Assembly (NCBI RefSeq): GCF_001298445.1
Contig: NZ_CP012036.1
Coordinates: 2,421,263 to 2,485,262 of the forward strand
Direction of reading: 5' to 3'
DNA length: 64,000 nt
Source: Nostoc piscinale CENA21
GTDB lineage: Bacteria; Cyanobacteriota; Cyanobacteriia; Cyanobacteriales; Nostocaceae
Positions 53,395 through 61,703 of the stretch are shown one piece after another. The notes under the pieces were generated by a model. The model was not told the origin of the DNA. It made no database searches and saw only the letters and a list, made by a program, of their open reading frames with translations. The stretch's first letter is position 1. Each line of letters begins with the position of its first letter. Both the position numbers and the translations under genes were made by a program.

Positions 53395-54570
53395 ATGACG
53401 CTATTATCTATTGATGAGCTAAAGACTTTAACTGAAAATACTAATCAACCCTGTGTTTCTCTATATATGCCAATGCAAAAAGCAGGGCCAGAGATTCGGC
53501 AAAATCCGATTCGCTTTAAAAATCTCATTCGTGATGCACAAGCTCGCTTGGAAGCAATGAAAATGAACCAAGACGAGGCAAATGAGTTACTTCAGCCAGC
53601 GATGGAACTGGATACAGGGGAATTTTGGGAAAATCAAGACCAAGGTTTAGCGATTTTTATTGCGCCGGGAGTATTTCGCTATTATCAGTTACCAACGGAA
53701 TTTCAAGAATTGGTAGTTGTGAGCGATCGCTTCCATATCAAGCCATTACTACCTTTAATTAATAATGATGGGAAGTTTTACATTCTGGCTTTAAGCCAAC
53801 AAGATTTGAAATTTTTTGAAGGTACGCGTTCTGGCTTGAATGAGGTAGAAATCGAAAATCTGCCCAAGAGCCTTGATGAAGCTCTCTTGTACGACGAAAC
53901 CGCTAGAGAAGGTCAATTTCGCATTGCCACATCAAAAGGTAGCACCTCAAACCCTTTCTCTCGCTCACAGCCAGGTGCATTCCACGGTCAAGGAAGTCCA
54001 GACCGAGATCAACACCAAGAAGCCATCCTGCAATTCTTTCACATAGTTGATGGAGAACTGCATGAAAAACTCCGCGAAGAAACAGCACCATTAATTTTGG
54101 CGGGAGTAGATTACCTTCATCCCATTTACCGCCAAGCCAATAGTTATACCAATTTACTAGAACAAGGCATTACCCGCCGACCAGAACTTTTCCAAATTGA
54201 TGAATTACACGCAGATGCTTGGGAAATTGTCGAGCCGCTATTTCATGAGTCGGAACATCAAGCTATGGAGCTTTATCAACAACTACTAGGTGAAGGTAGT
54301 AGTACAGCTTCTAGTGATCTCAAGGAAATTGTGGCTGCGGCTTATTACCAAAGAGTTGATTCTTTGTTTGTCCCTGTAGGACAACAAATTTGGGGTAAGT
54401 TTGACCCAGAAACGATGAATGTCGATATCCACTCAGAACCAGAGCCAGATGATCAAGATTTGTTAGATTTTGCCGCGATTCACACGATTCTCAATGGCGG
54501 TAGTGTTTATGCGGTGGAACCAGAAAAAATGCCAAGTCAGTTACAAGTAGCAGCAATTTTCCGATATTGA
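53395..54570 (+). CDS. baeRF (eRF1-like) family protein
   Basis: 391 residues. PCVSLYMPMQKAGPEIRQNPI (in part) and the central region FYILALSQQDLKFFEGTRSG and APLILAGVDYLHPIYRQANS fit the bacterial release-factor-like (baeRF) family, relatives of archaeal and eukaryotic eRF1, Pelota and ribosomal L7Ae folds, predicted to act on ribosomes or stress responses. No GGQ-loop motif is seen, so peptide release is not assumed. Gene stands alone with an AGGAGT site before ATG 53395. Confidence 0.75.
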   Translation: MTLLSIDELKTLTENTNQPCVSLYMPMQKAGPEIRQNPIRFKNLIRDAQARLEAMKMNQDEANELLQPAMELDTGEFWENQDQGLAIFIAPGVFRYYQLPTEFQELVVVSDRFHIKPLLPLINNDGKFYILALSQQDLKFFEGTRSGLNEVEIENLPKSLDEALLYDETAREGQFRIATSKGSTSNPFSRSQPGAFHGQGSPDRDQHQEAILQFFHIVDGELHEKLREETAPLILAGVDYLHPIYRQANSYTNLLEQGITRRPELFQIDELHADAWEIVEPLFHESEHQAMELYQQLLGEGSSTASSDLKEIVAAAYYQRVDSLFVPVGQQIWGKFDPETMNVDIHSEPEPDDQDLLDFAAIHTILNGGSVYAVEPEKMPSQLQVAAIFRY

Positions 54571-54618
54571 TGATTTTTGTAGTGTTGTATACAGTTGAAC
54601 AAGCTATATACAACACTT

Positions 54619-55440
54619 ATGCTGAAGAATTTTCGTGCTTTGCTGAGTCAATCTTTTATCGGTTTAGCTGTTTTGAGCCAAATTGCTATATTTGCCCAGT
54701 CTAGTAGTGCAGAAACTATTGTTGGGCAATTAGGCAATGTTCGTGCAGAAATATCTTATGACAAACCAGAAGAATATCAATATAAAAATGTGCGTTTGCA
54801 AATTAGCCGCGCAGGTAAAGTTGTTTTAGATCAAAAACTGCCCCAAGAAAGTGAATATGATCGTCCTGTTGGCGGGATATATGAAAAAGAAGATAAGTTG
54901 CCAATATTAGATTTAGATGGTGACAAAGAACCAGAAGTTATTGCCGATTTCTTTACAGGCGGCGCACATTGTTGTACTTATTCGTTGATTTACCGCTACG
55001 ACAAAAAATCTCAAAAGTACACTCAAATTCGCCAAGACTGGGGTAATGGGGCTTATCGATTTCAGGACTTTGATAAAGATGGCATCATCGAACTTGAAAG
55101 TCGAGACGATCGTTTTGCTTATGCTTTTACAGCTTATGCTGCTTCTGCTTATCCGTTGCAAATTTGGCAATATCGCCAAGGCAAAATGGTTGATGTAACT
55201 CGTCGCTATCCCAAGTTAATTTACAGTCACGCTTCTGAGATATGGAAAACTTACACCGAGATTCGCCAGCAAGGTGATGATGGTAGAGGATTTTTAGCTG
55301 CGTATTTAGCTGATAAGTATTTGCTAGGTCAAGGAGAAGATGGTTGGAAAAGAGTCCGACAAGCTTATACAAAAAGCGATCGCACTCAATATTTTACCGA
55401 TTTACGCAAGTTTCTCCGCGAAACTGGATATGCGAAGTAA
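54619..55440 (+). CDS. Exported protein with Asp-rich calcium-like loops
   Basis: 273 residues from ATG 54619; an upstream in-frame TTG at 54595 is less likely. Signal peptide ALLSQSFIGLAVLSQIAIFA, cleaved after SSSA. Mature part has LDLDGDKEPEVIADFFTGG and FDKDGIIELESRDDRFAYAF, Asp-rich loops like FG-GAP/dockerin calcium sites, then a helical tail. No family function known. Reads toward the PIN module on the other strand. Confidence 0.72.
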   Translation: MLKNFRALLSQSFIGLAVLSQIAIFAQSSSAETIVGQLGNVRAEISYDKPEEYQYKNVRLQISRAGKVVLDQKLPQESEYDRPVGGIYEKEDKLPILDLDGDKEPEVIADFFTGGAHCCTYSLIYRYDKKSQKYTQIRQDWGNGAYRFQDFDKDGIIELESRDDRFAYAFTAYAASAYPLQIWQYRQGKMVDVTRRYPKLIYSHASEIWKTYTEIRQQGDDGRGFLAAYLADKYLLGQGEDGWKRVRQAYTKSDRTQYFTDLRKFLRETGYAK

Positions 55441-55450
55441 TTTTATTCAC

Positions 55451-55900
55451 TCAAGAAGTAGATACAACAGTGCTAGGGTTAACAGCCGTGATTTCTGAGT
55501 AACGGGCAAAATCACTAATATTAAATGTCAGGATATGAGTTAACCCATGCACTTGCATAGCTGCAACTAGGCGAGCATCATGTACATTGATATCTTGAAT
55601 GCTGTAAGCAATAACTAGCTTTTCCCATTCCTGGTAAATCAATTGAGTATCTAGCAACAATGGGAACAACTTTTTTAAACGGTTCACTTCTGCCTGCGTT
55701 TCTACTACACTACGCCCTAAACCATTTCTTTCGGTTGGGCGTGTATAGACGTTCCAAAATTCAATCAAATTTTGAGGTACAATATGCAACTGTTCGCCAC
55801 AATTGCGTAATGTTCTAATAGCATTTACGGCATCCGAGTTCATAAGATGGCTAAGGTCTACACTCCTTAATAGAACATTGGTATCTATAAGATACGCCAC
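55451..55900 (-). CDS. PIN-domain toxin (VapC-like)
   Basis: 149 residues from GTG 55900. AYLIDTNVLLRSVD carries the first metal-binding Asp, the central acidic residues are in the region around QEWEKL, and NVHDARLVAAMQVHGLTHIL and TFNISDFARY hold the later Asp residues of the PIN RNase fold. It follows the antitoxin gene with no gap (stop TAA then GTG), so the two are coupled. Presumed endoribonuclease. Confidence 0.88.
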   Translation of the reverse strand: MAYLIDTNVLLRSVDLSHLMNSDAVNAIRTLRNCGEQLHIVPQNLIEFWNVYTRPTERNGLGRSVVETQAEVNRLKKLFPLLLDTQLIYQEWEKLVIAYSIQDINVHDARLVAAMQVHGLTHILTFNISDFARYSEITAVNPSTVVSTS

Positions 55901-56218
55901 TTAAATACGTTCTCCATAAATAGTTTCTCGGCTGATATCTTCATCTGAAAGTGTGGGAAGATTCAATTCTCGGTGGCTTTCCACCCATTCTTGAAATGCT
56001 GCTATCCATTCTTGGGGAGTCGCAGTTTCATAAAAAGGTTGTTCTGGTGATGATTGCACTAGTTGTTGAAGCATAGCATCTAAGTAAGGCTGAATTTCCG
56101 ATGGCGGACGATGGGAAACTTTTGCCAACAATAGAGTTATGGCTTCAATATCTTGACTATAAAATTCATGTAGCTCACTGAGCATTGGTTTTTGTTGACT
56201 GTTCATAGCTTTCATCAA
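55901..56218 (-). CDS. Antitoxin of the PIN module
   Basis: 105 residues (M at 56218; an ATG four codons later is also possible). Acidic and helical (SQDIEAITLLLAKVSHRPPS, WIAAFQEWVESHRELNLPTL in parts), ending in EETIYGERI-like residues typical of toxin-binding tails. No DNA-binding motif is obvious. Immediately upstream of the PIN toxin, hence its assignment as antitoxin. Confidence 0.75.
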   Translation of the reverse strand: MMKAMNSQQKPMLSELHEFYSQDIEAITLLLAKVSHRPPSEIQPYLDAMLQQLVQSSPEQPFYETATPQEWIAAFQEWVESHRELNLPTLSDEDISRETIYGERI

Positions 56219-56225
56219 TGTTTCT

Positions 56226-58544
56226 TCAATGAATTGTTCGCCGTGCTGCTGCCAAAATTAACCGATGTTCAGCACGCGCGATCGCATAATGTGTACGTTC
56301 TACTGCTTCTGGTTCGACGGAAATGGAAGTAATGCCCCATTCCACTAGTTTGTCGATGATTTCAGGATACAATGCTGGTGCTTGACCGCAGATTGCACAG
56401 GGGATGTCGGCATTTTTCGCCATTTGGATTAATTGAGCGATCGCACCCATAACTGCTGGATGGCGCTCATCAAAGATTTTTGTGAGTTGTCCTTGTTCTC
56501 GATCAACACCTAACAACAGTTGTGTTAAGTCATTCGTACCAATGGAAATTCCTGCTACCCCGGCTTTAACATACTCTGGCAGTAAAAATAATACACTCGG
56601 TACTTCTGCCATGATCCACAATTGAAACTGGGACATTTGAGTTAAGCCGATTTGCTCTACTTTCTGACGACAAAAGCTAAACTCAGCTACACTCCGCACA
56701 AAGGGTAATAATAACCGCAGATTGCTGTAACCTGCTTTTTGGACATTCAGTAAAGCTGTGAGTTCCAATTCAAAAACGCCAGGGTTGTTAAGATAACTCA
56801 ATGTGCCGCGATCGCCCAAAATCGAATGGGTTGCAGATGGGGGTGTATAAGTTGAGGAAAATTCCGAAAATCGCCAATCAAGAGCGCGATAAAATACCGG
56901 ACGGGGAGTAAAAGCACGTACAAAGTTGATAATCTGCTGTGTCCACAACTCCAACAATTCTGAGCGACGACCACTCATAATCCAATTGTGGGGGTGTTGT
57001 CCTTCCAAAATATTCAACAGCATTAATTCTGAGCGTAACAATCCTACACCATCGACTGGTAAGGTCTGCGATCGCTCGATTAAATTAGGCTGACTCAGAT
57101 TCACCATTAGTTGAGTAGCAATCATGGGCGGTTGCGAACTAAGATGCGGATGATCGGGTGAAACAGAAGGAACAGGGATACTAATTTCTTGATTTCTGGC
57201 TTTGCTGTCTCTGAGGCGATAAATTTCTCCCCTATCGCCATCTACTAGCAATTTTTCTCCGGTTTGAATTAAGACTGTAGCATCTTTTGCACTCACAACT
57301 GCGGGAATGCCCAATTCTCTAGATAATATTGCGCCATGACTAGTCAAACCACCTTGCACTGTCACAATCGCCGCAACTTTTTGCATTACAGCTAACCAAT
57401 CAGGTGCGATCGTCGGGACGACAAGCACAACTCCTTCGGGTATTTGCTCTGGTTTTTCGAGAGAATTGATCACATAAGCACTAGCCGTTACCTTGCCTGT
57501 GGCTGCACCCAACCCTTTGATTAACTTTAAGTTAGGGACTGGTGTTAGGGGAGTATTAACTTCTGTGATTTGGAGATGGGAAACAGCATCTATTTCCGCA
57601 ATACTCCACTGGACAGTAAAACTGTTCCCCAGTTCACTTACTAACTGATTTCCCAAAGCGATTATCTGTGGCAAACTCGACTCTGGCAAGGCATATTGTT
57701 TTTGTGATTCTTCTAAAAGTAAATAAGCAACTAGACCGTTGTTTTCATCAGTGAGTATTGATTGGAGTGGTGCTTGAGTGGTGGCGCTAATCCCATCATC
57801 CAGACGATAAGCCAGCAATTTATTTCCTAAATGTCGTTCCAGAACAATACCTGTTTCTGGCTGAATATAGTAAACATCTGGCAAAACTTCTCCTCTGGTG
57901 AGGGCTACTCCTAATCCCCAAGTAGCTTCAATTGTCCACCCAGAGGCATTAGCATGAAGTGAACCACTGGCGATCGCATTTTGCATTGGTTGTACTAACA
58001 CCGCCAAATTCACATTTTGCAGATCAACTCCCTGGCGTTGCCAATACAATAAGCTTCTGGCGCGAAATAACTGATTCCAAATCCGCTTTAATCCCGAAGC
58101 GATCGCATCTTCATCACAACCACAAAAGATTGGCTCTAGTAACCCAGATATATTTCCGATATCTTGGCTAATATTGAAGACTGATAATGTGGGTTGCAAA
58201 ATCAAATATTTAGTTTGCCATTCTTTTGTCGCAGCAAAAATTGTACTTACCCACTGTGATGGTACATTTGCCGCAATGATTTCTTGACGCAAACGACTAG
58301 CCACCTGCTGGAGTTGTCGCCAATTAGCTACATCAAGGTGCAATGAAGAATCAGGTAAGTCTGCAACTAAAGATTCGGAACTGTTAATAGTTTCTAAAAA
58401 TTGCCGCAAAACCTCTGCTGAAATTACAAAACCAGGTACCACAGGGTAGCCTCGCTGCATCATTCTGCTTAAATAAAATGCTTTGTCGCCTACTTTGGCG
58501 CGGTCTTGTAGTTTAATTTGGTCAAGCCAGTAGACTTTTTCCAC
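56226..58544 (-). CDS. PEP synthase-like protein with degenerate ATP-binding domain
   Basis: 772 residues from GTG 58544. The N-terminal third aligns with PPDK/PpsA (VGDKAFYLSRMMQRGYPVVP, PGFVIS) but the usual RSSAxxED phosphate motif is missing; the equivalent segment reads LILQPTLSVFNISQDIGNIS. The phosphohistidine domain has GGLTSHGAILSRELGIPAVV, with the His kept. The C-terminal barrel keeps SIGTNDLTQLLLGVDREQGQ and the acid/base Cys in PCAICGQAP. It resembles PpsA/PEP-utilising enzymes but may not make PEP from pyruvate and ATP. No operon partner of known function. Confidence 0.8.
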   Translation of the reverse strand: MEKVYWLDQIKLQDRAKVGDKAFYLSRMMQRGYPVVPGFVISAEVLRQFLETINSSESLVADLPDSSLHLDVANWRQLQQVASRLRQEIIAANVPSQWVSTIFAATKEWQTKYLILQPTLSVFNISQDIGNISGLLEPIFCGCDEDAIASGLKRIWNQLFRARSLLYWQRQGVDLQNVNLAVLVQPMQNAIASGSLHANASGWTIEATWGLGVALTRGEVLPDVYYIQPETGIVLERHLGNKLLAYRLDDGISATTQAPLQSILTDENNGLVAYLLLEESQKQYALPESSLPQIIALGNQLVSELGNSFTVQWSIAEIDAVSHLQITEVNTPLTPVPNLKLIKGLGAATGKVTASAYVINSLEKPEQIPEGVVLVVPTIAPDWLAVMQKVAAIVTVQGGLTSHGAILSRELGIPAVVSAKDATVLIQTGEKLLVDGDRGEIYRLRDSKARNQEISIPVPSVSPDHPHLSSQPPMIATQLMVNLSQPNLIERSQTLPVDGVGLLRSELMLLNILEGQHPHNWIMSGRRSELLELWTQQIINFVRAFTPRPVFYRALDWRFSEFSSTYTPPSATHSILGDRGTLSYLNNPGVFELELTALLNVQKAGYSNLRLLLPFVRSVAEFSFCRQKVEQIGLTQMSQFQLWIMAEVPSVLFLLPEYVKAGVAGISIGTNDLTQLLLGVDREQGQLTKIFDERHPAVMGAIAQLIQMAKNADIPCAICGQAPALYPEIIDKLVEWGITSISVEPEAVERTHYAIARAEHRLILAAARRTIH

Positions 58545-59381
58545 TCACTTCATTTTTAATGATTTGTCAATTTGCCACTACAGGCTTTACTCTCGGTAAA
58601 TACTCCCAGGCTATTGCTTGAAGAAGAATTCAGAAGTCAGAATTCAGGAGTCAGAATCAATTAAAGACCACTCCAGCTTCGATTCAGTGGGGGTCTTAAA
58701 CCCACTTATTCATCCGCCATTCGCATAGAATTCAATTCTGAATTCTGGCAACTGACTCATGAATTCTATTTTGATAAATTATCTGCCGAGAGAGGTTGTT
58801 TCCACTTGATTATTGAAAATTATTAGGACTTAGTTATCAGTTTAAGTTCTCATTCAATGCTGTTTGGTAATCATCTCACCCCTTGGTTAGTTAATATTTC
58901 TTGTGCCATAGTCATAGCTAAAACCCTAAACAGGCATCAAGCCTTTATGTCTTGAGTTCATGGCTAAACCTAGTAGTTTGAGTTAAAATTTTACTTATTC
59001 GTCTGTTTTAACACTCAAATAGCTAGTCCATCAGTTGGAAAACTACACTGTTAGTCTAGTTCATTAATATTGCCATAAATTTCCCTCAAAATTCTATATC
59101 ATCTGCCTAAAACCACACTAGGCTGAATGCAGTTTATCATCGATAATTACGATGATTGGCAGGTTAATTAATCATATCTGGTAATTTACCCACACATCAG
59201 GCGGTGATTTCAAATTTATGCAACTTATTCAGAATATTTGTATAAAATAATTTATACTCAGCATCCTTACTTAATAGAAATACTTGTTAATTTAAAACGA
59301 AAAAACATTAAAATATATTTTACCCAGTTAAATTGACTAGACTTAATGTGAATATTTTTCAGTTAAAGTAGCATATATTAC
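58545..59381. other. Gene-free region between PEP synthase-like gene and mgtC
   Basis: 837 bases without a coding frame. 58620-58765 contains inverted GAATTCAGAAGTCAGAATTC / GAATTCTGGCAACTGACTC repeats around a GGGGGTCTTAAACCCAC hairpin, a dispersed element. The rest is AT-rich and should include the promoters of both divergent genes. Confidence 0.5.
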
Positions 59382-59858
59382 TTGATACATTTTAAAACAA
59401 AATTGCTAAATACTTACTACTTACTACCAAATGATTGGCTGAATATTCTGTTTAGATTATGCCTCGCTTTGCTATTCGGCGCAATTATTGGCATTGAACG
59501 TCAATTTAGACGTAAACCAGCAGGCTTAAGAACTCATATACTTGTGAGTTTGGGTTCTGCCTTGTTTACTCTCATTCCTTTGCAAACAGGGATATCAGAA
59601 CCTAGCCCCGATGCCTTAAGTCGTGTCATTCAAGGTATTGCCGCAGGTGTTGGATTTTTGGGTGCGGGAGAAATTATCCGTGAATCTTCGCAACAATCGC
59701 CGCACCTGGAAGTTCACGGGCTGACATCAGCCGCAGCGATTTGGGTTTCGGCTGCGCTAGGAATTGCTGCTGGTTGTGGTCTATGGCAATTAGGATTAAT
59801 AGCGGCTTTATTGACCATTTTAGTACTGAATCTATTTAAGAGAATAGAAAAAAGTTAA
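59382..59858 (+). CDS. MgtC/SapB family membrane protein
   Basis: 158 residues, four to five hydrophobic helices. LLFGAIIGIERQFRRKPAGL, LVSLGSALFTLIP, RVIQGIAAGVGFLGAGEII and GLTSAAAIWVSAALGIAAGC are the MgtC core. The C-terminal ACT-like soluble domain of long MgtC proteins is absent. MgtC affects membrane ATP synthase and Mg adaptation in pathogens; its cyanobacterial role is not known. Confidence 0.9.
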   Translation: MIHFKTKLLNTYYLLPNDWLNILFRLCLALLFGAIIGIERQFRRKPAGLRTHILVSLGSALFTLIPLQTGISEPSPDALSRVIQGIAAGVGFLGAGEIIRESSQQSPHLEVHGLTSAAAIWVSAALGIAAGCGLWQLGLIAALLTILVLNLFKRIEKS

Positions 59859-59892
59859 TACCAGTTAACTACTAGAATTTACTCTCTAAATT

Positions 59893-59924
59893 ATGTAGAG
59901 ACGTTGTATACAAAGTCTCTACAT
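59893..59924. terminator. TGTAGAGAC hairpin
   Basis: ATGTAGAGAC and GTCTCTACAT are perfect inverted copies around TTGTATACAA, a dispersed palindrome that lies 35 bases after mgtC and may end it. Confidence 0.7.
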
Positions 59925-59974
59925 TAAATGAGCAATTTTATTGTCATCAAAAAACTGTATCAGGTGTTTATTTA

Positions 59975-60391
59975 TCATTTATTAAATAATGCCAAGGCTT
60001 GAGAAAAAATCTCTTCTTCGGCTCTAGTTTCTAAAATTAATTTAGCTAAATATATAAATTCCCAATCTGTTCGGGTGTCATTTTCAATAGTTTTACTAGC
60101 TGCATAAAAACTTACATCATCAGTACATAATTCATTAGTATTACCTGTTTGTAGTTCTGGTTTACGGATATCCCACGAAACTGTTTTGCCACGCAAGGTA
60201 AATTGGAACCAGATGATTTTTTCATACTCAAATTCAAAAAAAACATCAAAATAAGGTTCTTCACCTTGAAACCAAATTTTTTTATACCCCTCTTGCCGTC
60301 TTTGTTTGATGAATCTTTGCTCAATTGCTCTTAATGATGCACCTAAATAGGCAATTTCTTGGGGGTCTAATTTATAATTAGTTTGTTGCAT
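59975..60391 (-). CDS. Uncharacterised conserved protein
   Basis: 138 residues from ATG 60391; a start at 60412 would add seven. Soluble, charged and aromatic (YKKIWFQGEEPYFDVFFEFE in part, KIIWFQFTLRGKTVSWDIRK), with a TDDVSFYAASKTIEND block. No motif I recognise. Lies downstream of recF on the same strand, after intergenic TCATTGG repeats. Confidence 0.65.
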   Translation of the reverse strand: MQQTNYKLDPQEIAYLGASLRAIEQRFIKQRRQEGYKKIWFQGEEPYFDVFFEFEYEKIIWFQFTLRGKTVSWDIRKPELQTGNTNELCTDDVSFYAASKTIENDTRTDWEFIYLAKLILETRAEEEIFSQALALFNK

Positions 60392-60452
60392 AATTGAAAC
60401 TTCATGGTTCATTGGTCATTGGTCATTTGTCATGTTGAACATTGACTATTGA

Positions 60453-61577
60453 CTAATTAATTGATATTTCTCCAGCCTTGACAAACAGAATTTGAGAAGA
60501 ATTTAGCCACTGAGCATCAAAAGAACTTAAGTGAGTTGTCGTGATTAAAGTTTGAAAACGGTCTTGAATAGCATCAAGCAATTGATTTTGACGGTATGGA
60601 TCTAATTCCGCTAAAACATCATCAAGCAACAACAGTGGTGGCTCTTTAACTACTTCTTCAATTAACTGTAATTCTGCTAGTTTTAAGGCTAAGACTAAGG
60701 TGCGTTGCTGACCCTGAGAACCATATTGCCGAGCAGGCGTTTGATTAATAGTCAATTCTACTTCGTCACGATGAGGGCCGACAAGGGTAGTACCTCGGTA
60801 GAGTTCGGCGACAGCGCGTTGTTGAATTTTGTTGAGGAAAGCTTGCTGGACTTGTTCTGGTTGCTGCTGCTCCAAAGGAATGTTAGGTGAATATTTAATT
60901 TCTAAGATTTCGGTACTGCCGCTGATACTAGCGTGCCAAGCCGCAGCAATGGGAGCTAATCTTTGAATCGCCCGATCGCGTCTTCTAATAACTCTTGTAC
61001 CTGTGGTTGCTAATTGTGCATCCCAAAGGGCAAGTTGTGTATTTTGAGTGTTGAGTGCTAGTGCTGATTCTTGGTTTTTTTTTAGAAAGGCGTTGCGTTG
61101 GCGCAATACTTGGTTATATTGATGCAAAATATGAGCATAAACTGGCTCTAGTTGAATTAATAAAGTATCCAACCAGTTGCGACGAACTTCCGGACTACCT
61201 CGGACTAATTCTAAATCTAAACTGGAAAACTGCACGGCGTTGAGGACACCTAAAAAATCCATTTGTCGCCGCACAATCTCGCCATTAATTGCCACGCTGC
61301 GGCGACCGTTACGGCGGAGAGTTAAAGTTAAATCACTAATACCTACATCTCGTTCTAAGCTGGCATTGATTTGCGCGAATTCTGCCCCATCTTGAATTAA
61401 ATCGCGATCGCGTGCCATCCGGTGCGATCGCAATGTTGCTAATAACTCTACCGCCTCTAACAAATTCGACTTACCCTGAGCATTATTTCCTACTAAAATT
61501 GCTTTGGCTGCATTAAACTCAACTTTTTGGTCTTGGTAATTGCGAAATTGTCTGAGTTGTAAAGTTTTCAGGTACAT
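60453..61577 (-). CDS. recF: DNA repair/replication protein RecF
   Basis: 374 residues. MYLKTLQLRQFRNYQDQKVE, Walker A LVGNNAQGKSNLLEAV (near residue 34), signature RQYGSQGQQRTLVLALKLAE, and Walker B PPLLLLDDVLAELDPYRQNQ. SMC-like ATPase that helps RecOR load RecA at single-strand gaps. Not linked to dnaA/gyrB here, as is common in cyanobacteria. Confidence 0.96.
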   Translation of the reverse strand: MYLKTLQLRQFRNYQDQKVEFNAAKAILVGNNAQGKSNLLEAVELLATLRSHRMARDRDLIQDGAEFAQINASLERDVGISDLTLTLRRNGRRSVAINGEIVRRQMDFLGVLNAVQFSSLDLELVRGSPEVRRNWLDTLLIQLEPVYAHILHQYNQVLRQRNAFLKKNQESALALNTQNTQLALWDAQLATTGTRVIRRRDRAIQRLAPIAAAWHASISGSTEILEIKYSPNIPLEQQQPEQVQQAFLNKIQQRAVAELYRGTTLVGPHRDEVELTINQTPARQYGSQGQQRTLVLALKLAELQLIEEVVKEPPLLLLDDVLAELDPYRQNQLLDAIQDRFQTLITTTHLSSFDAQWLNSSQILFVKAGEISIN

Positions 61578-61585
61578 AGTTTAAG

Positions 61586-61700
61586 TAAAAAGGCAAAAAG
61601 TAAAAGGCAAAAGTAAATAATCATTACTTTTACCTTTTGATAAAATTACACAGGTAAAAGAGGAAAAGCAGTTTTTTCCTTTTTACTTTTACCTTTTAAC
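61586..61700. repeat. AAAAGGCAAAAG / CTTTTTACTTTTACC inverted repeats
   Basis: Tandem AAAGGCAAAAAGTAAAAGGC units and inverted CCTTTTTACTTTTACCTTTT units, the family seen at 11374-11500, between the ATPase gene and recF. Confidence 0.65.
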
Positions 61701-61703
61701 TTG

